From NCBI RefSeq assembly GCF_014356525.2, contig NC_052508.1:49827858-49891857 (forward strand): a stretch of DNA of 64,000 bases, in the 5' to 3' direction. The position numbers and the translations under genes are program-made. The notes under the pieces are model-generated. The model did no database searches. It had not been told where the DNA came from and saw only the letters and a program-made list of their open reading frames with translations. The stretch comes from Nilaparvata lugens (Eukaryota > Arthropoda > Insecta > Hemiptera > Delphacidae). Shown one piece after another: positions 46,201-61,200 of this stretch (position 1 is the first letter of the stretch; the number at the start of each line of letters is the position of its first letter).

Positions 46201-49200
46201 AGACTAGGAAGCAGAATTCATGGGGTCGCATACATGAACTTCCTGAAGTGAGTAGTATTTCTGTTTATAAAATGACAATGGTCGTGATATAAAACCATTG
46301 AATTTAATCCATTTTTGTTATTTTCATTTGTAAATTATAAAAGAATCTAAATTATAATATGTTTTTAAATGAATTAACTCATTTCGTAATTTTAAAGTGT
46401 CAAAATTAAATTATTGGAAATTTATCAAAATAGTTTAATTTATCATACAATAAATATCACATTTTTCTACTCATTCTGTTTTGACACTTGACATAAAATA
46501 AAATTGTACAAATGGACAAAAAACGTTGAAATTTAGTAGTCAATAAATGTTTGTCCAAAAGGCTTTAAAATTCTGCCAAAGTATATCCAAAATTCGCGTT
46601 TTTCATCATTTTTTTTTAAAAATCTAATAGATTTTTGCTCAAAATACTCTACCTGTCCAAATTTGAAACTCACATTTTTCAGCTGCAGCTACAGTGAGAT
46701 TCACCTTATAAAGTCAGTGCAAATAATAGGACTACAAAGTTGCCGATTCTCTGTGTTATCACTGCTTTCTATTGCAGATAGCTGTGATTAAAGTAATACC
46801 GGTATATCTTATTTAATCTCAGTGAGAACTATACTATGTATAGAGTGCTTGGTATAGAATTCAGTTGATTCAATATTAATTGTTGATTCTTTTAAATTAC
46901 AGATTAACAAATATAAATTCTATCTCAAATATAATATTGTATTCATCAATAAAATATATCTTTCAACGGTTTAATAATACATTTCATAATTGAGATTAAA
47001 TATTCTGGTAGACATTACATCATTTCTGCATAGCCTACAAAAACGATTTGGCAACGGTGAGGTCTTGGGAAAGGATAGAGCAATCTGCTTTTCCCACTTA
47101 CAGAAAAGTATAGCAAACACATGTTAATCAGGTGCTTCAGGGTTAAATCAGTATTAAAGATTACCACCTGGGTTTTATATAGTTTACCAACAGGTCACAC
47201 TTTATCAAGTAGTCTGTAGCATTGAGAAAAGATAGCATAAGGAGATATAATATGGTAAAAAGTAAATTCGTAAGGCTTTTTTTGGTGGAGAGTCCCTTGG
47301 GAGAAGGTTCCACCTCGCCTGAATAAATAATTTAAGCCGTCAATGGGCCTTACGACTGTCATACTTCAGCCGGGACCGACAGTTTAACTTACTCATCCGA
47401 TAACACGGGAGTGAACTGATCAAAAACTTTTAGTGATGAGCGGGTTTGAACCCGGGATTTCTAGGCTGCTACGCAAGCACTCTATCCACTAGACCACGGA
47501 TCACTCCGTAATATAATTTGGTATAAGTCGTTTATGTTCAAAATTTCAAGCTGATTTTTTTGTCGATCACTGTCCATTATTACTGTTTTTGAAGAGTGAG
47601 TGTAAGAACTGCACAGTATGACAGACTACCAGCGTCACATAGCTACAAGAAAAATAACTACTAGGATTATCGGCTCGAGTAAACAGTGAAATTAGCAACA
47701 TAAACGGCCCATACTGTGGGATATCTTCTTATGCTATATTTCTCTATGGCTGTAGTCACACTGAATTAAAAAAAGTGTTGAATGGGGACTTTGTGACTGT
47801 AGCGATTGGATTGCAGGATATGGGTGGGTTCTCGAGCTACCAGATGTCGCGACTGCTGAAGCGGCGCTCGGTGCAGGTGTCGCTGGAGGAGGCCGAGAAG
47901 GAGATGGGAGGCCACACGCTCAGTCTGGCCGACATCGAGACGCTGCTCGCCGAACAGGGAGTCGACACCACCGCCACCGCCACCGCCGGCAGGAGGATTG
48001 CCTCCGACAATGTCACGCGTTATGTCTACGCCAATGGTCAGCCCATCATCATGCTTTTTTCACACATAGATAACTATCGGCTATGAGCAAGATCTGTAGA
48101 AAGACTGTTTTTACTTTCCTTGCCCTATTACCATAGGGAAGGGAAGTATTGCTTTCCAAAAAAATTTAGGTACTCCAATTTCAAGTTTTCTATACGTTTC
48201 AAGGTCCCCTGAGTCCAAAAACATGATTTTTGTATGTTGGTCTGTGTGTGTGTGTGTATGTGTGTTTGTGTGTAGGTCTGTGAAAACGATAACTCCATTT
48301 CTAATCAATCGATTGACTTGAAATTTTGAACTTAAGGTCCTTATACCATGAGGATCCGACAATAAGAAATACAATAAAATTAAAGTCAAGATGGCGGGAA
48401 AAATAGCGGATAATTACTAAAAAACCATGTTTTTCACGGTTTTCTCAAAAGCGGCTCTTACGATTTTCTTCAAATTTATACCATGGATACCATTCATAAG
48501 CCCTATCAAGTGACATGAATCTCATTTCTGGGAAAATTTTAGGAGCTCCGTAATATTCTTGAGAAAAATGGCGGATAATCACTAAAAAACCATGTTTTTC
48601 ACGGTTTTCTCGAAAACGGCTCTAACGATTTTCTTCAAATTCATACCATGGATAGCTATTCATAAGCCCTATCAACTGTCATGAGTCTCATTTCTGGGAA
48701 AATTGCAGGAGCTCCGTAATATTCTTGAGATAAATGGCGGATAATTACTAAAAAACCATGTTTTTCACGATTTTCTCAAAAATTACTTGATTTTTTTTTT
48801 CAAATTTATACCCTATATAGTTATTTATCAGCTCTATCAACTGGCATGAGTCTCCTTTCTGGGAAACTGATGGGGGGTCCATCCCATCCTTGAGAAATTG
48901 ACTTTGTAACGTCCTTCTCGTGCATGATGTAGGTAGGTAGAGCAGCTCATAATAAGAACACATAGTCGAGATATTAATTTCATCTGTAGAACAGCTGCTT
49001 TGACGACTTTAAAAAAAAAATCATCAAATTTCACAATTTACACAAAGGAAAAAGTAGGCTACTCTGAAAACATTAATATACACATATACAGTAGTCCGAT
49101 CGTAGTTTCAAATATGTTGCCGCCAATCGTCATTATGTTATTCCCCTAAATTATTCTCGTTTAAGAATAGGGCTTACAGTTCAGTTTACTGCCTAAAAAG

Positions 49201-52200
49201 CAGTCGTTAGGTCATGTCAGAGCACTACCTCCGTAAACAAAGCCGTAGTGCATTCGTGTGATGTCAGCACAGGTAGGGTTCCTACACCAATAAAAACACT
49301 AACTGATATAGATCAGCTGAAATCAACGAATTTTTATTGGTGTAGGAACCCTACCTATGCTGACGTCACACGAATGCACTATGGCTTCGTTTACGGAGGT
49401 AGTGGTCAGAGGCCCTGAAATTGATCAGTTGTGACCTGAAAACTCTGACACCAGGCTTGAGCCAGCCAGGTCACACGATATTTTTATTACTGTTCAATGA
49501 GCAAGGAAAGTTGTGTGAGTGTACCAAACCAGATTTTTTCTATAGACCCTGGCTATGAGCAAAGTATAAAAACCAGGTCAAGACATTCGTGTTCTTATGG
49601 AGCGGCCATTTTGTGCCTTTTGTTAAGACGGCACATTTGAAAATCCAATCTAATTCAATTTGCTCGTTAACAAAATCATGAATTATGCATTTTAAAAACA
49701 ATATTCTGGTTCAGATATTATGTAAATTTAGGTTTTAGATTTTTTAATAATGAAATTTCAATAATAGATGGTTCAATTATTTATTTATTATTAAAAATTG
49801 TTCTTATTCTTGTAACATGTTATAATTATTCATAAGGCATTGAGACAACAGGCTAATATCAAAAACATATTTTGAAAGTTACTAGTTGGAATCTAAATAC
49901 TATTATTCTGTCGGAAGAATTTATTTTATAATTCAAAGCCAAGCAATATCCCTTGAAAAAATTACAAGTAACACATCATGTCGATTAATCTATAATGATA
50001 ACAGCTGATAAATTTGAAAATTGGTGAACTAGAACCCCCACAAAATGGCGATTTGCAATGCATCACGGGATTGTGTCATGACCTGTATTTATAGACCTTG
50101 GCTATGAGCAGGACCTCCTATATTCTACTGGACCGTAGCCTAGAAAAACAATGGCCGCCGTATGTGGTGGTCTTATAGGAATTCCTACTGAGAAGAAAAT
50201 CACTAATCAGCTGTTAGAGAGCGCCTCAGTTTGTCGGAATCTCAGTTCGTTCAGTTCCCGTTTAAAATATAACTGCCAGCCACCACCTACGGCGGCCATT
50301 TTTTTCGTAGGCGCAGGTCCGGTATATAAATGAAGTCCTGCTATGAGCATCTTCTGATCTGCACTCTGTCGGATAATCAATGGAATTTAATACGTCAATT
50401 AGGCCACAATTTAACACGCAAATTATAGGAGCGAAATCTATAAAATCCCATTTATGATTGTGTATGAATTTATTGTGGATATTTTTTGTGTTCAATGATT
50501 GTAGAATCAACTTTAGTACATTAAATTTGAATAAAGTTAGAAAGGTAATCAAGGAGTTATTTCTTACTTATTAGTTTTTCTCCAAATTCGCCAAAGATTC
50601 GTGCGCAGACAGAGGTTATTTTTGTCATCCATTCGATTTCTGTATTCCATTATTATATCAAATCTCTTTTATAATTAGTTTGAAAGTTTTCCTAAGAGCT
50701 TGTAATTTTTGTTTTCAGAACTATTGAAAGAGGGAAAACAATCGAAATCGCTATCGCAAAGTACTGTAAGCTCAGATGGCGTAAAGAAAGATGAAGACAT
50801 CAAATGGGAAGACGAAGATGAAATCATGATAATCGACGATGAAATTATTTGTACTGGCGCGATCAAAGTGAAGACTGAAAAAGATGACGATGACGATGTT
50901 GAGACCACTGAATGTTCACAAAACACGAAAGTCAAGGTTGAAGAGGAAGAGGATTCCTCAGAGTCGGCCATTTTCGAAGATATTGTCAAAGAAGAAATGG
51001 AATTGAGGAAACAGTTTGCAACCGACGACATGGGGATTTCACAGGAACAGATTCTTTTGTTGATTAAGGAACAAAAGAATGCATCCGAAGCCAAAGAATC
51101 GGCAGAGTATAGTGTGCCTTCAACTTCCAAAGACCTGGGGGAAAGTAGGTTTGTGGACCAAGATGTTGCACAAGTTGATAAAATAACCAAAGATCGACAA
51201 CGTGAGAAAACCGATCATCAAATAGTTGAATCGGATGAAATAAATGAGATTTGTGAGAAGAGTTTGAGAAATAAGAGATCTGATGTAAATAGTGTACAGA
51301 GTGTTGATAAAGTTGATGATGTAAATATTTATAATGAAGATGTATTATTAAGAAAAGATAAATCTTTACCAAAGACCAGTAACAAAGATTTGAGTAGTAG
51401 AGCAAACAAGGATGTATCAAATAAAGCATTATTGGTAGATTCTGCTAAAGATAATGAAAAAGTGCAAAATTTATCTTATTCAGTAACTCGAGGGTCATCC
51501 AATAAAAGCAATTCTAATGATGATGTACAAATTGTAGTCTCAGAAAGTAGCGACAATAAATCTGAGAAGATTAACGTTTTATCAAAATTAAGACAGAAAA
51601 AATATGAAAAATCAAAAATTGATGATGATGATTTACTTGTAGTCAGCTTTGAGAAGGAAGTAAGTGGTTCAAAAGCTGTGGTAGATAATGATTCCCATAA
51701 AATTCACGGAGAGAGTGAGAAGAAATCAAATCTAACTAGAATTGATCAAGTTGAAGTAGAAAATGATTCTCTGGAAATCACAGTGAGCACTCAGAAGAAA
51801 GAAGGTGGTGATGAAGAAGAAGAAGACATATTTGCCGACATTTTTTCGAATGATAATGGGAGTGAGAATATTGTGAATCTACTGGAGAAAGAGGGCAAAC
51901 AAGAAGCGGCGAAAGATATAGAATTAATGAGTTCGGCTACGAGTAGTAGTGATGACGTCATCAATGACATCATTTCTGAAGATGATTCGTCTGCAGTTGA
52001 CGATCCTGAGGAGGTTGAGAAAAATGAAAGAGAAAACGTGATGGAGGAATGTGGACATGTTGAGGATGAGGTTAGAAATGATGATGGAGGTAGTGAACCA
52101 CATTCTAGCCAGTATTTCAAATCGCCCGATTCGGATTTGGTGAAATCCAATGCAAAATCTCCTGACACTGCGGCGACAAAGAGTAGTGAGAACGTTCCTG

Positions 52201-55200
52201 TTACCAATGATGGAGCAGAAGACGCACAAACCGAAAGAAAGAAGCGGATACTTTCCACGAAGGAACTCAAAGGTTTGCAGGTATGTACAACCTTTTGTAT
52301 TATCATTGTAGAATTCAAAATATAAATCTCAGTACCCTTCAAATTATTTTGTCACAAATTTGTTGTGACAAAATAATTTAAAAGGGTACAAAGATTTATA
52401 TTTTAATTGATATTAAAAGTGTAGACCTAAAGAAAAAAGACAATAGAATTCAAAAGTATATTACTCTCATAAGTTTTGGGCACACTTGTGAATCGCATGA
52501 TGGCGACTATCTCAACCACGTGTGTGAAATGATAATTATTATCAATCAATTCATTTATTTCACAAACAAACATAATACAAAATAACAAATAAAGATATAA
52601 AAATGTGAGATAAAAGTGGACAACCCTAGGCATAAGCCCGATTAGGGTGTACTACTCCTAATGAAACAACTAAAAATACTCAGAAGGAGTAAGGCCACTC
52701 CGCTCTATAAATAAACTTGGCGTAATAAATTATAACTTAAAAGAAAATACATTATTTTGCTACGGTAGCCCATCACACTATTTCAAATATCCAATGAAAG
52801 CTGTATAAATAGAACTAAGGACTTCTGCTACTGCTAATATTGAAATAATTATCATAAAGTTATAATATTGTAGCAGTTTGTTATCTGAAAATTTTCCGGC
52901 TATCGTTGCCGTGGTTTACGCAAGACTTGATCCTTTTTCTTTACATTGAAGCTGGATCCGCACCGCACCAGTGACCGTGAATGTATAATTTATTATTATA
53001 AGTTGTAATGGTATTATTCATATTGACTCGGCCGAGCTGAGCGGCAATAGTCAAATTAGGACTCGTGGAAATTATATTCTCACTGTTCACTGCCACTTCT
53101 AAGTGCAGATCCTGCTTAACTGCACTTGATAGACATTCATTTATTTAATCAAATATGAATTATCCAGTGATGGGGAAGGAAGTAACAGACAAGCATAAAG
53201 TATGTTTCTCTTTCGAATTTTTATACAAATTATTCAAAACAAGGGTATTTTACCATTACATGGTTGATGTGTAACAAATGTGATGTCATCTTGTTGACTT
53301 TTTGTGTAGTTGAGAAGTTGATATTGTGGTAATTATTCATATTGGATGAAAAATACTAAGAAATTGTAAAAAAAACACAGATTTATTGATACTTTGAAAC
53401 TTCGTTTCAACTGTAAACTTACCTGTAAACTTGGTTTCTAATTATCAATAAATCTGTGGAAAAAACACAGATTTATTGATACTTAGAAACTTCGTTTCAA
53501 CTGTAAACTTAGTTTCTAAGTATCAACAAATCTGTGGTTTTTGACAATTTCTTAGTCTTTTTCATTCAACATCTTGTTGAATGAGGAAATTATATTTTCA
53601 CTGTTCACTGCCACTGCTAAGTGCAGATCCAGCTTAACTGCACTTGACAGACATATTCATTCATTTATTCAAATACAAATTATTCAATGATCGGGAAGAA
53701 AGTAACAGATAAGCACAAAGTATGTTTCTCTTTCGAATTTTCATGCACATTATGCAAAACAAGGGTTTTTACCTTCACATGGGTGATGTGTTACAAGTGT
53801 GATGACATCTTGTTGAATGAATAATAATGAATGAAAGTACTTGTTGATATGGATATTACTCAGCCAGTACCAGACAGATAAGTAACACTTCATGTCAGAC
53901 ATAAATTTATTCCCAAATGCAATTTCAATGAATCTATCCATATAGATATAGAATGAGAAATGGCTTTAAAAACTTTATTATATAATTCACTAGGCCACGA
54001 TGTAAAAAAACCTGTTAAATTCTAACCAACTGTTAAATGCTACGAAAACCAATCGGAGAAGCCTTCTTTTCAGAAAGCTCTCTCTGATTGGTTCTCGTGG
54101 CATTTAATCATGATTAAAAATTAACAGGCTTCTATGCTACTGTGTTGTGCTGTGTCTGATACGTTACCTATCTTTCAAATATTGAGTATAATCATAGAGT
54201 AAAGAAAACTATATTTAATTCTTAAATCTCTGGTATAAGTATTTCTTTCATCTCTGGTATAATTTTAGACTCTACCGTCTAAATGAGAAACAGTTAGTGG
54301 ATTTCGAATGCGACTGATATTAATTAATATTTAATTTTCATTAATTCGATGATATGGATACATCATATATAGTACTATCATAAAATATCAAATATACAGA
54401 GTTATATATGAATACCTCTTTAATCACGCTGTATGTTAATATTATATTATGCTTCGTGTTCTAATATTTAAAATGTTTTTATGTTTATATTTTTCATTTC
54501 AGAGTATTTTAGAGAAGCAAGAGGTAGAATTGATACAAGTACAAGGGAGGGAAGAGAGATTGGCATCCACAGTTACTGAACAGATGAGGCTTGAAGCCGA
54601 GGTAAGTAAATCTGCTACACAAATACTGTATGCCTTCTTAACAATAACGTAATGCTTCTATATTACAATTTTAAAGTTCAGTTCAGCTCAGTTTTGAGCT
54701 TTAGACTTCATTATTTGTCGGCCGAAGTAGCCGAGTAGTCTGGGGGGAAAAACGTATCCTATCGCTAAGCCCAGTCATGAGTTTGATTCCCGCTAAGGGT
54801 ATGGTTTTTTGATTATCTCATCTCATTACCCACTCACAAACAGAGGCTTATGTGTAAAATAATTTTGGCTCAAAAATTATTAGAATTGAGTGTAAAAAGC
54901 AATTATCAAATTATTTGACCAGTGTTCTATTTTAATTTGAATTAAAAAAAAATGTGGATCAATATTTTTCCACCAAATGGTACTTGAAAGGCCTAGTAAG
55001 GTTTAACAACCATTGGTGCCTAAAGACGAACGCACACAGCAGGAGACCGACGGAAAAAATGAAAGGCTCGCATGTAGACGTGAGCAGACATATGGAGTCA
55101 GACGGACATGTGTGTGCGTTGCAACATTCGAATACCTGGGGCCCGTTCCATGGAAGTCACAAGTACCTATGAATTTTAACGGAACAGGTGACTCCGAATT

Positions 55201-58200
55201 CACTAGTGAAACTATTCATTTGGGCTAGTCGCATATTGAGATGTGAAGCGATTCTGCTGGACGATTTAAATCATATGATCATATTATAATGTTCACATTG
55301 AGACGATGTTGGAACACGTGAACATTATAATATGATTATACTAGCAGTTAGAAACCACAGCCTCCTCTAATACTGGTCCATCAGAGTGAATTATGTCCTG
55401 TCCTACGTGTCGGCGAGATAATATCGGTATGTAAACAACTAATGGCTGTTTGGGTTGTTTTATCGACAATAATTTGTTTTTAACAACTACGCTACTATCA
55501 TCAAAAACTTACAGAGTTGAAAGCAGAGAAAAGTTGGGAGGAAATGATATGCTACTTCGCGTTATCAATTGCATGCCTCATTGCTTGCAATTAATAATCC
55601 ACTCGATAGCTGCTTTATGATGAATAATTCTAGTATGATCCTTTTGTATTATCCTTAAAATACAAAATTTCAAAAAACCTTAAAAAGTCGACCGACTAAC
55701 CGAAATAGGAACATACCTGTCAAATTTCATGAAAATCTATTGCTGCGTTTCGCCGTAAATGCGAAACATATAAACATGAAGAGAAATGCAAAACAGTCGA
55801 CTTGAATCTTAGACCTCACTTCGCCCGGTCAATGATATAAAATTGTCTAGCAGACTCGAGTCGCGTCCTGTCATGTCACGACTCACGTCGCGTCTCAATA
55901 TGCGGCTTGCAATCTCGTGGTACGGCTACTATCAATGCACCTACAATTCCAGGTACATTGGTTACTATAGCATTATTTCGAACCTGTTACTTTTAGAACT
56001 TTATTCATTTTTATTTCCTCAAAAAAATACATTCACAGAAACAGAAATATTACATTAGTCTATGAAGAAATATCTCCCTGCAAAGGTAAAAACCTGAGCG
56101 CAGGAAGGAGTATATATAAATTCTGATCACAACAAAGCAGCAAGAAGGCGAACTATTCTAAGCAAAAACAATGCATATATATTGCAATGTTAACGTTTTA
56201 TGTTTTTGTAGTGGCTCAAAAATCAATAATTCACGTTTAAAAATTCAATTTCAAATGAAAATGTCAGCATATGGAATAGTTATTTGTGCAACTAGTGCGC
56301 AAAGTGACAGTTTGCTGCACCGAAAGAAACGTTTACACCCGAGCCGTAGGCGAGGGCGGAATGGTTTCTTGAGTGCAGCAGAGGAACTTTGCGCACGTAT
56401 TTCACATTAAGTTTTTCCTACAGTTACCATTGAATATGAAAAGTGGGTAATTATGGGTAAAATTGCCTGAAATCCATCAAATAACTTAGTAGTGTTTGAA
56501 TGGCGAGGCGGCTGTGTGGTGTGTGCTGTGGTGGCACTGTGCTGTTGCTGTCCTCGTTATAATATATAATAGTAATAATTAGCGCGTTGTGCTTCGTTGC
56601 ACCTCTGCTCACTATAGCAGCCCAGTCACTGTTACCAACTTCATTTTGATTTTGCTGCACTGTTGCTCCATATAACCTACTAAGTATTTTTCGTTGCCAT
56701 GTTGCAAATCTGGAGTGCAGAAAAATTTTTCCCGCACTAGAGCGGAAAAGTGATTCTTTGCGTTCTGTAATCAGTGCAGCAATGGCCACTTTTCAACGTA
56801 ACTGTAGGAAAAAGCAATTTTCACGGACCTATCAAAATTATTGTGAAAATTCTTGTCGGTTTTCATTAGTGATAACTACAATTTACTATTTATATCTTTG
56901 ATATTGTTACTGTAGTGATAACCAGTTACAATAAAAATAACTGAATATTATAAAAAATAACAGATGAACGTTACTGATAAAATTCACTGTTGATAGGAAG
57001 AGATTTTGACATCATCTAAAAAGAAAGGTGAATTCTGCTAAAAAAAACAGAAAAGGCAAGAAGTCTGTTGAAATTTACTAGTATAATAATAATAATAATA
57101 TTGATTGACCTGGCTGGCTAGGTCTAGTGTCACACAGTTATCAGGTCGCACCTGATCAATTTCAGGGCCTCTGACGTGACCTAAAGACTGTTATTAGGCA
57201 TCCGGTTCCGACGACTTGAGCGTGTCTATCCGAAACACGGGAGTGGCTCGAAAAAAAATATTTTGCCCGGGCCGGGATTCGAACCCGGGTCTATGAAATG
57301 TAGAGGCAGCATCTAATACACTCTGAATAACTATGGCCACTCCAGTGAATATATGTAACTTGTGACTTTTATCAAACGGGCCCCTGGCGAGGGATTTTTT
57401 CTCCGTCTGTCCACTGGTGTATGCGTTCGCCCCAACAAATATGTTAGGTGACTAGTGTGAATCGATGTCGGCTCCCAGAACAGACTGTAGTTTGTGTCGG
57501 CAGGAACTTCTGCAGCTGTTCGGCGTGCCCTGGGTTAAGGCGCCCATGGAGGCGGAAGCCCAGTGCGCCTTCCTGGACCTTGTCGGCCTGACGCAGGGCA
57601 CTATCACCGATGACAGCGACATCTGGCTGTTTGGCGCCAACCGAGTCTACAAGAACTTCTTCAATCAGAACAAGTATGTGCTCCAGTTCCGCGCTGACGA
57701 CATCAAGAGCTTTTTCAGTAAGTAAGTAGTTTGGATGGTGTGAGTGGGAACTCTTCACCCTACTAATATTTTATGAATAAATTTATTTTATTTGCCAAAA
57801 AATGAACAAATAGAATTAGGTATTGCAGGAACTCAAATTTAAGTAAATTAACAAGATCAGCTAGGTACTACGATGGAAATATAGAGATAATCATATAATC
57901 TTTCTCACATTATACAATGCTGAGTGAGGTAAAAACACCGGCTAAAGGTAGACTCCTATATTCCAGAGTCGTAACATCAGTTTGAACACAAAATCAAAAT
58001 CACATTGAATTTAGCCTATAAGATATGGGCTATACATTATAGCCTATTATATGTTTTACTAGACATTTTTGCTGCAAATTTCATGTAGAATCTATGGTAT
58101 TTAGCTGTTACACCTTTCGTGGGACACTCTGTATATCACATAATATATCTAATCATCTTTGGAAATCAAAAATCTAAGTACGTTTTTATAAAAACTTATG

Positions 58201-61200
58201 TTACCTATTAATGCCATTCTAATTTCCAAAGATGATTAAGAGTAGCCTCAACAAAAAGTTGATACATCTCATTAATATGAAGACCATAAATTCTACATAA
58301 AATTTGCAATAAAAATGTCCAGTAAAATGTTCTTATTGTATCTCTAGTTTTCAAGATATATCGATTTCTCGATATTTTTTAATAAATATGAATAGTTTAT
58401 AATATTGATCGGATTTATTTTGGGTACAGAACTGTCTCGGGGTGACCTGATCGAACTAGCTCTGCTTGTGGGCAGTGACTACACAGTGGGAATCAATGGC
58501 ATTGGGCCGGTGACCGCACTAGAGATCATCTCCACGTTTCGTCCCGCGAGCAGCTCGCCAGAGAGCATCCTCTCTACTCTACGCGCGTTCAAGCAGTGGC
58601 TGCAGCATCCCAGCAACAGCAAGACCTCGCAGCTGGCTAGGAAGTTGAAGGATGTCGAGCTCGATGAAGGTAGAATCATAATAATATAACAATAATATCA
58701 TTATAAAAGAATAATGAAAGTTATATTAATAGGATAGTAATAATATTAAACAAAAAGAGTAAAAAATTGTTAAAAACCACAGATTTTATTGAAATTTAGA
58801 AAGACTTTTCTTTAATAATTGTTTTTGACAATTTCTTGGTCCTTTTATTTAATAAGAATAATTACCACAATATCAACTTCTCAACTACACAAAAAAATAA
58901 TAAAAAAATCAATTAATAGCGTACTGTTTATATCTATTAATATTAAAATCAATTTAATTTATTCAATCTATTAAAATTTAATGCGCTATTAACATTTCAC
59001 ATTAGTTATACTTGTCATTGATGAGATGTCTTATTAGGCTGGCCACTAATGGCAGAAAATGCATGATTAACTGTATCATAATAAAGAAAAGAACTGGCTT
59101 ATACACGTACGGAATATGAAATTCACGAATGACGCATCATCACGTCTGAACTACTGGACTGATTAACTGAAATTTTGCATATTGATTATCAATTTACCGA
59201 GAATGGTTGTAGGCCTATTTTAAAATTTTCAAGATTTCAGTACGTCAAGTTTTCAGTTTGGCAAGTTTGTAAATAGACTTTCGCGGAGCACGGGTTACCT
59301 GCTAGTCATGCATAAACACATGTTCATCATCAGCGAGAGGCTTCTAACATAAAATAAACATCCAATAACAATGAATAAACCACTGGAAAAATAAACTAAC
59401 CTCATATAGAAAAATAAACTAACCTCAAATAGAGTTGATAAAAAAATTGGAGATACAAAATCTTCAACGTTAGTAGGTTGAACACTCACATGTCTAAGAT
59501 TGAAAGTTGTGGGGAAACGCTCCTTCATGGTGAATTCTATTCAAGGAAAATTACCTAGCCAAATATGGTTTTCTATGTAATAGAAATAGGCTAACAGAGA
59601 ATATGGAAATGCCTTATAAATGAAGGGTGAAGAGAAGTGACAAAGGGAAGAATTCGATTAGATTAGAGTTCTTTATTCATGTATGTTACAATATTTATTG
59701 GCGTATACTCTATTTTACATTTAATGACAGTATTAATAATTATTCAACAATTTTTAAAAGTTATGAAAAATTAATTAATGAGAATAAAGATTGAATGCAA
59801 TTTGAATAATAATATAATATTGTGACGTACTTCATAACGCGGCGGTGCTTCAACAAATAATTGTCGAAGATGAAAAGAGGAAAAAAGTGAGAAACATTTT
59901 AATTTAAAAAAATTGATTTAACTAGAGCCTGATATACCATTTCTAAATTTTTATTATTTAGAATTTTATTTATTTGATAGAATTTGTAAGATAAACATCT
60001 AATCCTTCTACAGACGGACTTGATATGTACATCCACTTTGGATGATAATCTATTATGATTTCCAAGTATTTAATATTATTGACTTTTTTATAGTGAGACA
60101 ATCACAAATACCTAGGTTTGAAGTGCACCTTGAGTGGAGCTTTAAATCTTCATTATCAACAGGCTGCCCTATTTTATTTACTAAGAAGGTTATGTAGCTA
60201 GTTTTATCTATATCCAAACATAGGGTATTTCTATCTAGCCAATTCTTAATTTGTAATAAGTTTTGTTCAGCTATGGTGTGAATAGATAGATAGAGTGGAA
60301 CTATTCAGCACACCTACACCATGAAGCCCATTTTTTTACCGTTATTGAATTTTGTATTTTGTTTGCATTGTTCTTGTATTTTGATTTTTATTGTGTTGAA
60401 TAAAATTATTCATTGATTTGAAAATGCTTTAATGTTCTGCTTTGTTCATCAAAGTGTGCTCGGATAAGACCGTTTGTAAAATCGGCCCTGCCAAAATGTG
60501 TGGAATTCAATCAGATTGAATGGAATGTCAATGATTGTTTATAGTACTGTATTAAATATGTATATATAATAATTGTGTTTATAGTACAATATTAAATATA
60601 TATATTTAATAATTGTCTCAAATATAAATATTTTTAAATAAATTAATAAATTATTTTATGAAAATACAAGTACAGGAATTTGACGTTTTGGTGTTTGCAC
60701 AGGGTTTCCGAGTGCAGATGTAGTGGACGCTTACCTGAAGCCGTGCGTTGACGAGTCGGAGGAGGCCTTCTCATGGGGCAGCCCGGACATCGACGGCCTC
60801 AAGGTGTACGCGCAGCGCAAATTCGGATGGAGTCCCAGCAAGGTCGATCAACTACTACTCCCCGTCATCAAAAGTCTCACTCAGAAAACGGTTAGCTTCA
60901 ACTGAATTTTTTCGTAGAAATCACTTGAATCTTATTCGTATTTTAATGAAAAAAGTGTTACCAGATAATGTGGAACAAAGTTGAATGTAACTTAGAATAT
61001 TTTGATTGTGATATATATTTCGATCAGAGGCGAGGCGTCCGGTCGGTCATCTCTGGATTCGCCGATGACGACAGAAATTGATATATTTATCAATTCATAT
61101 TTTTATCCAAGTATTTTCATTTACCTATGAAAATGTGACTGTTAGAGCCATGCAAATGCAGTCCAGTGCTCTAATAAAAAGAAGAATCAACAAGATTCAT

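Noticed and set aside
47433..47510. Possible tRNA gene on the minus strand, and similar at 57,255-57,355
   Set aside because: Polymerase III boxes are present but acceptor stems are incomplete and a SINE body follows, so they are SINE heads.
48037..48086. Continuation of XPG exon 5 to the stop at 48,086
   Set aside because: The ten extra codons have no similarity to XPG, and splicing at 48,036 gives exactly the phase needed for exon 6.
51791..52342. 183-codon minus-strand Ser-rich frame
   Set aside because: Mirror image of the acidic D/E/S-rich XPG spacer; the plus strand has the consistent splice phases.
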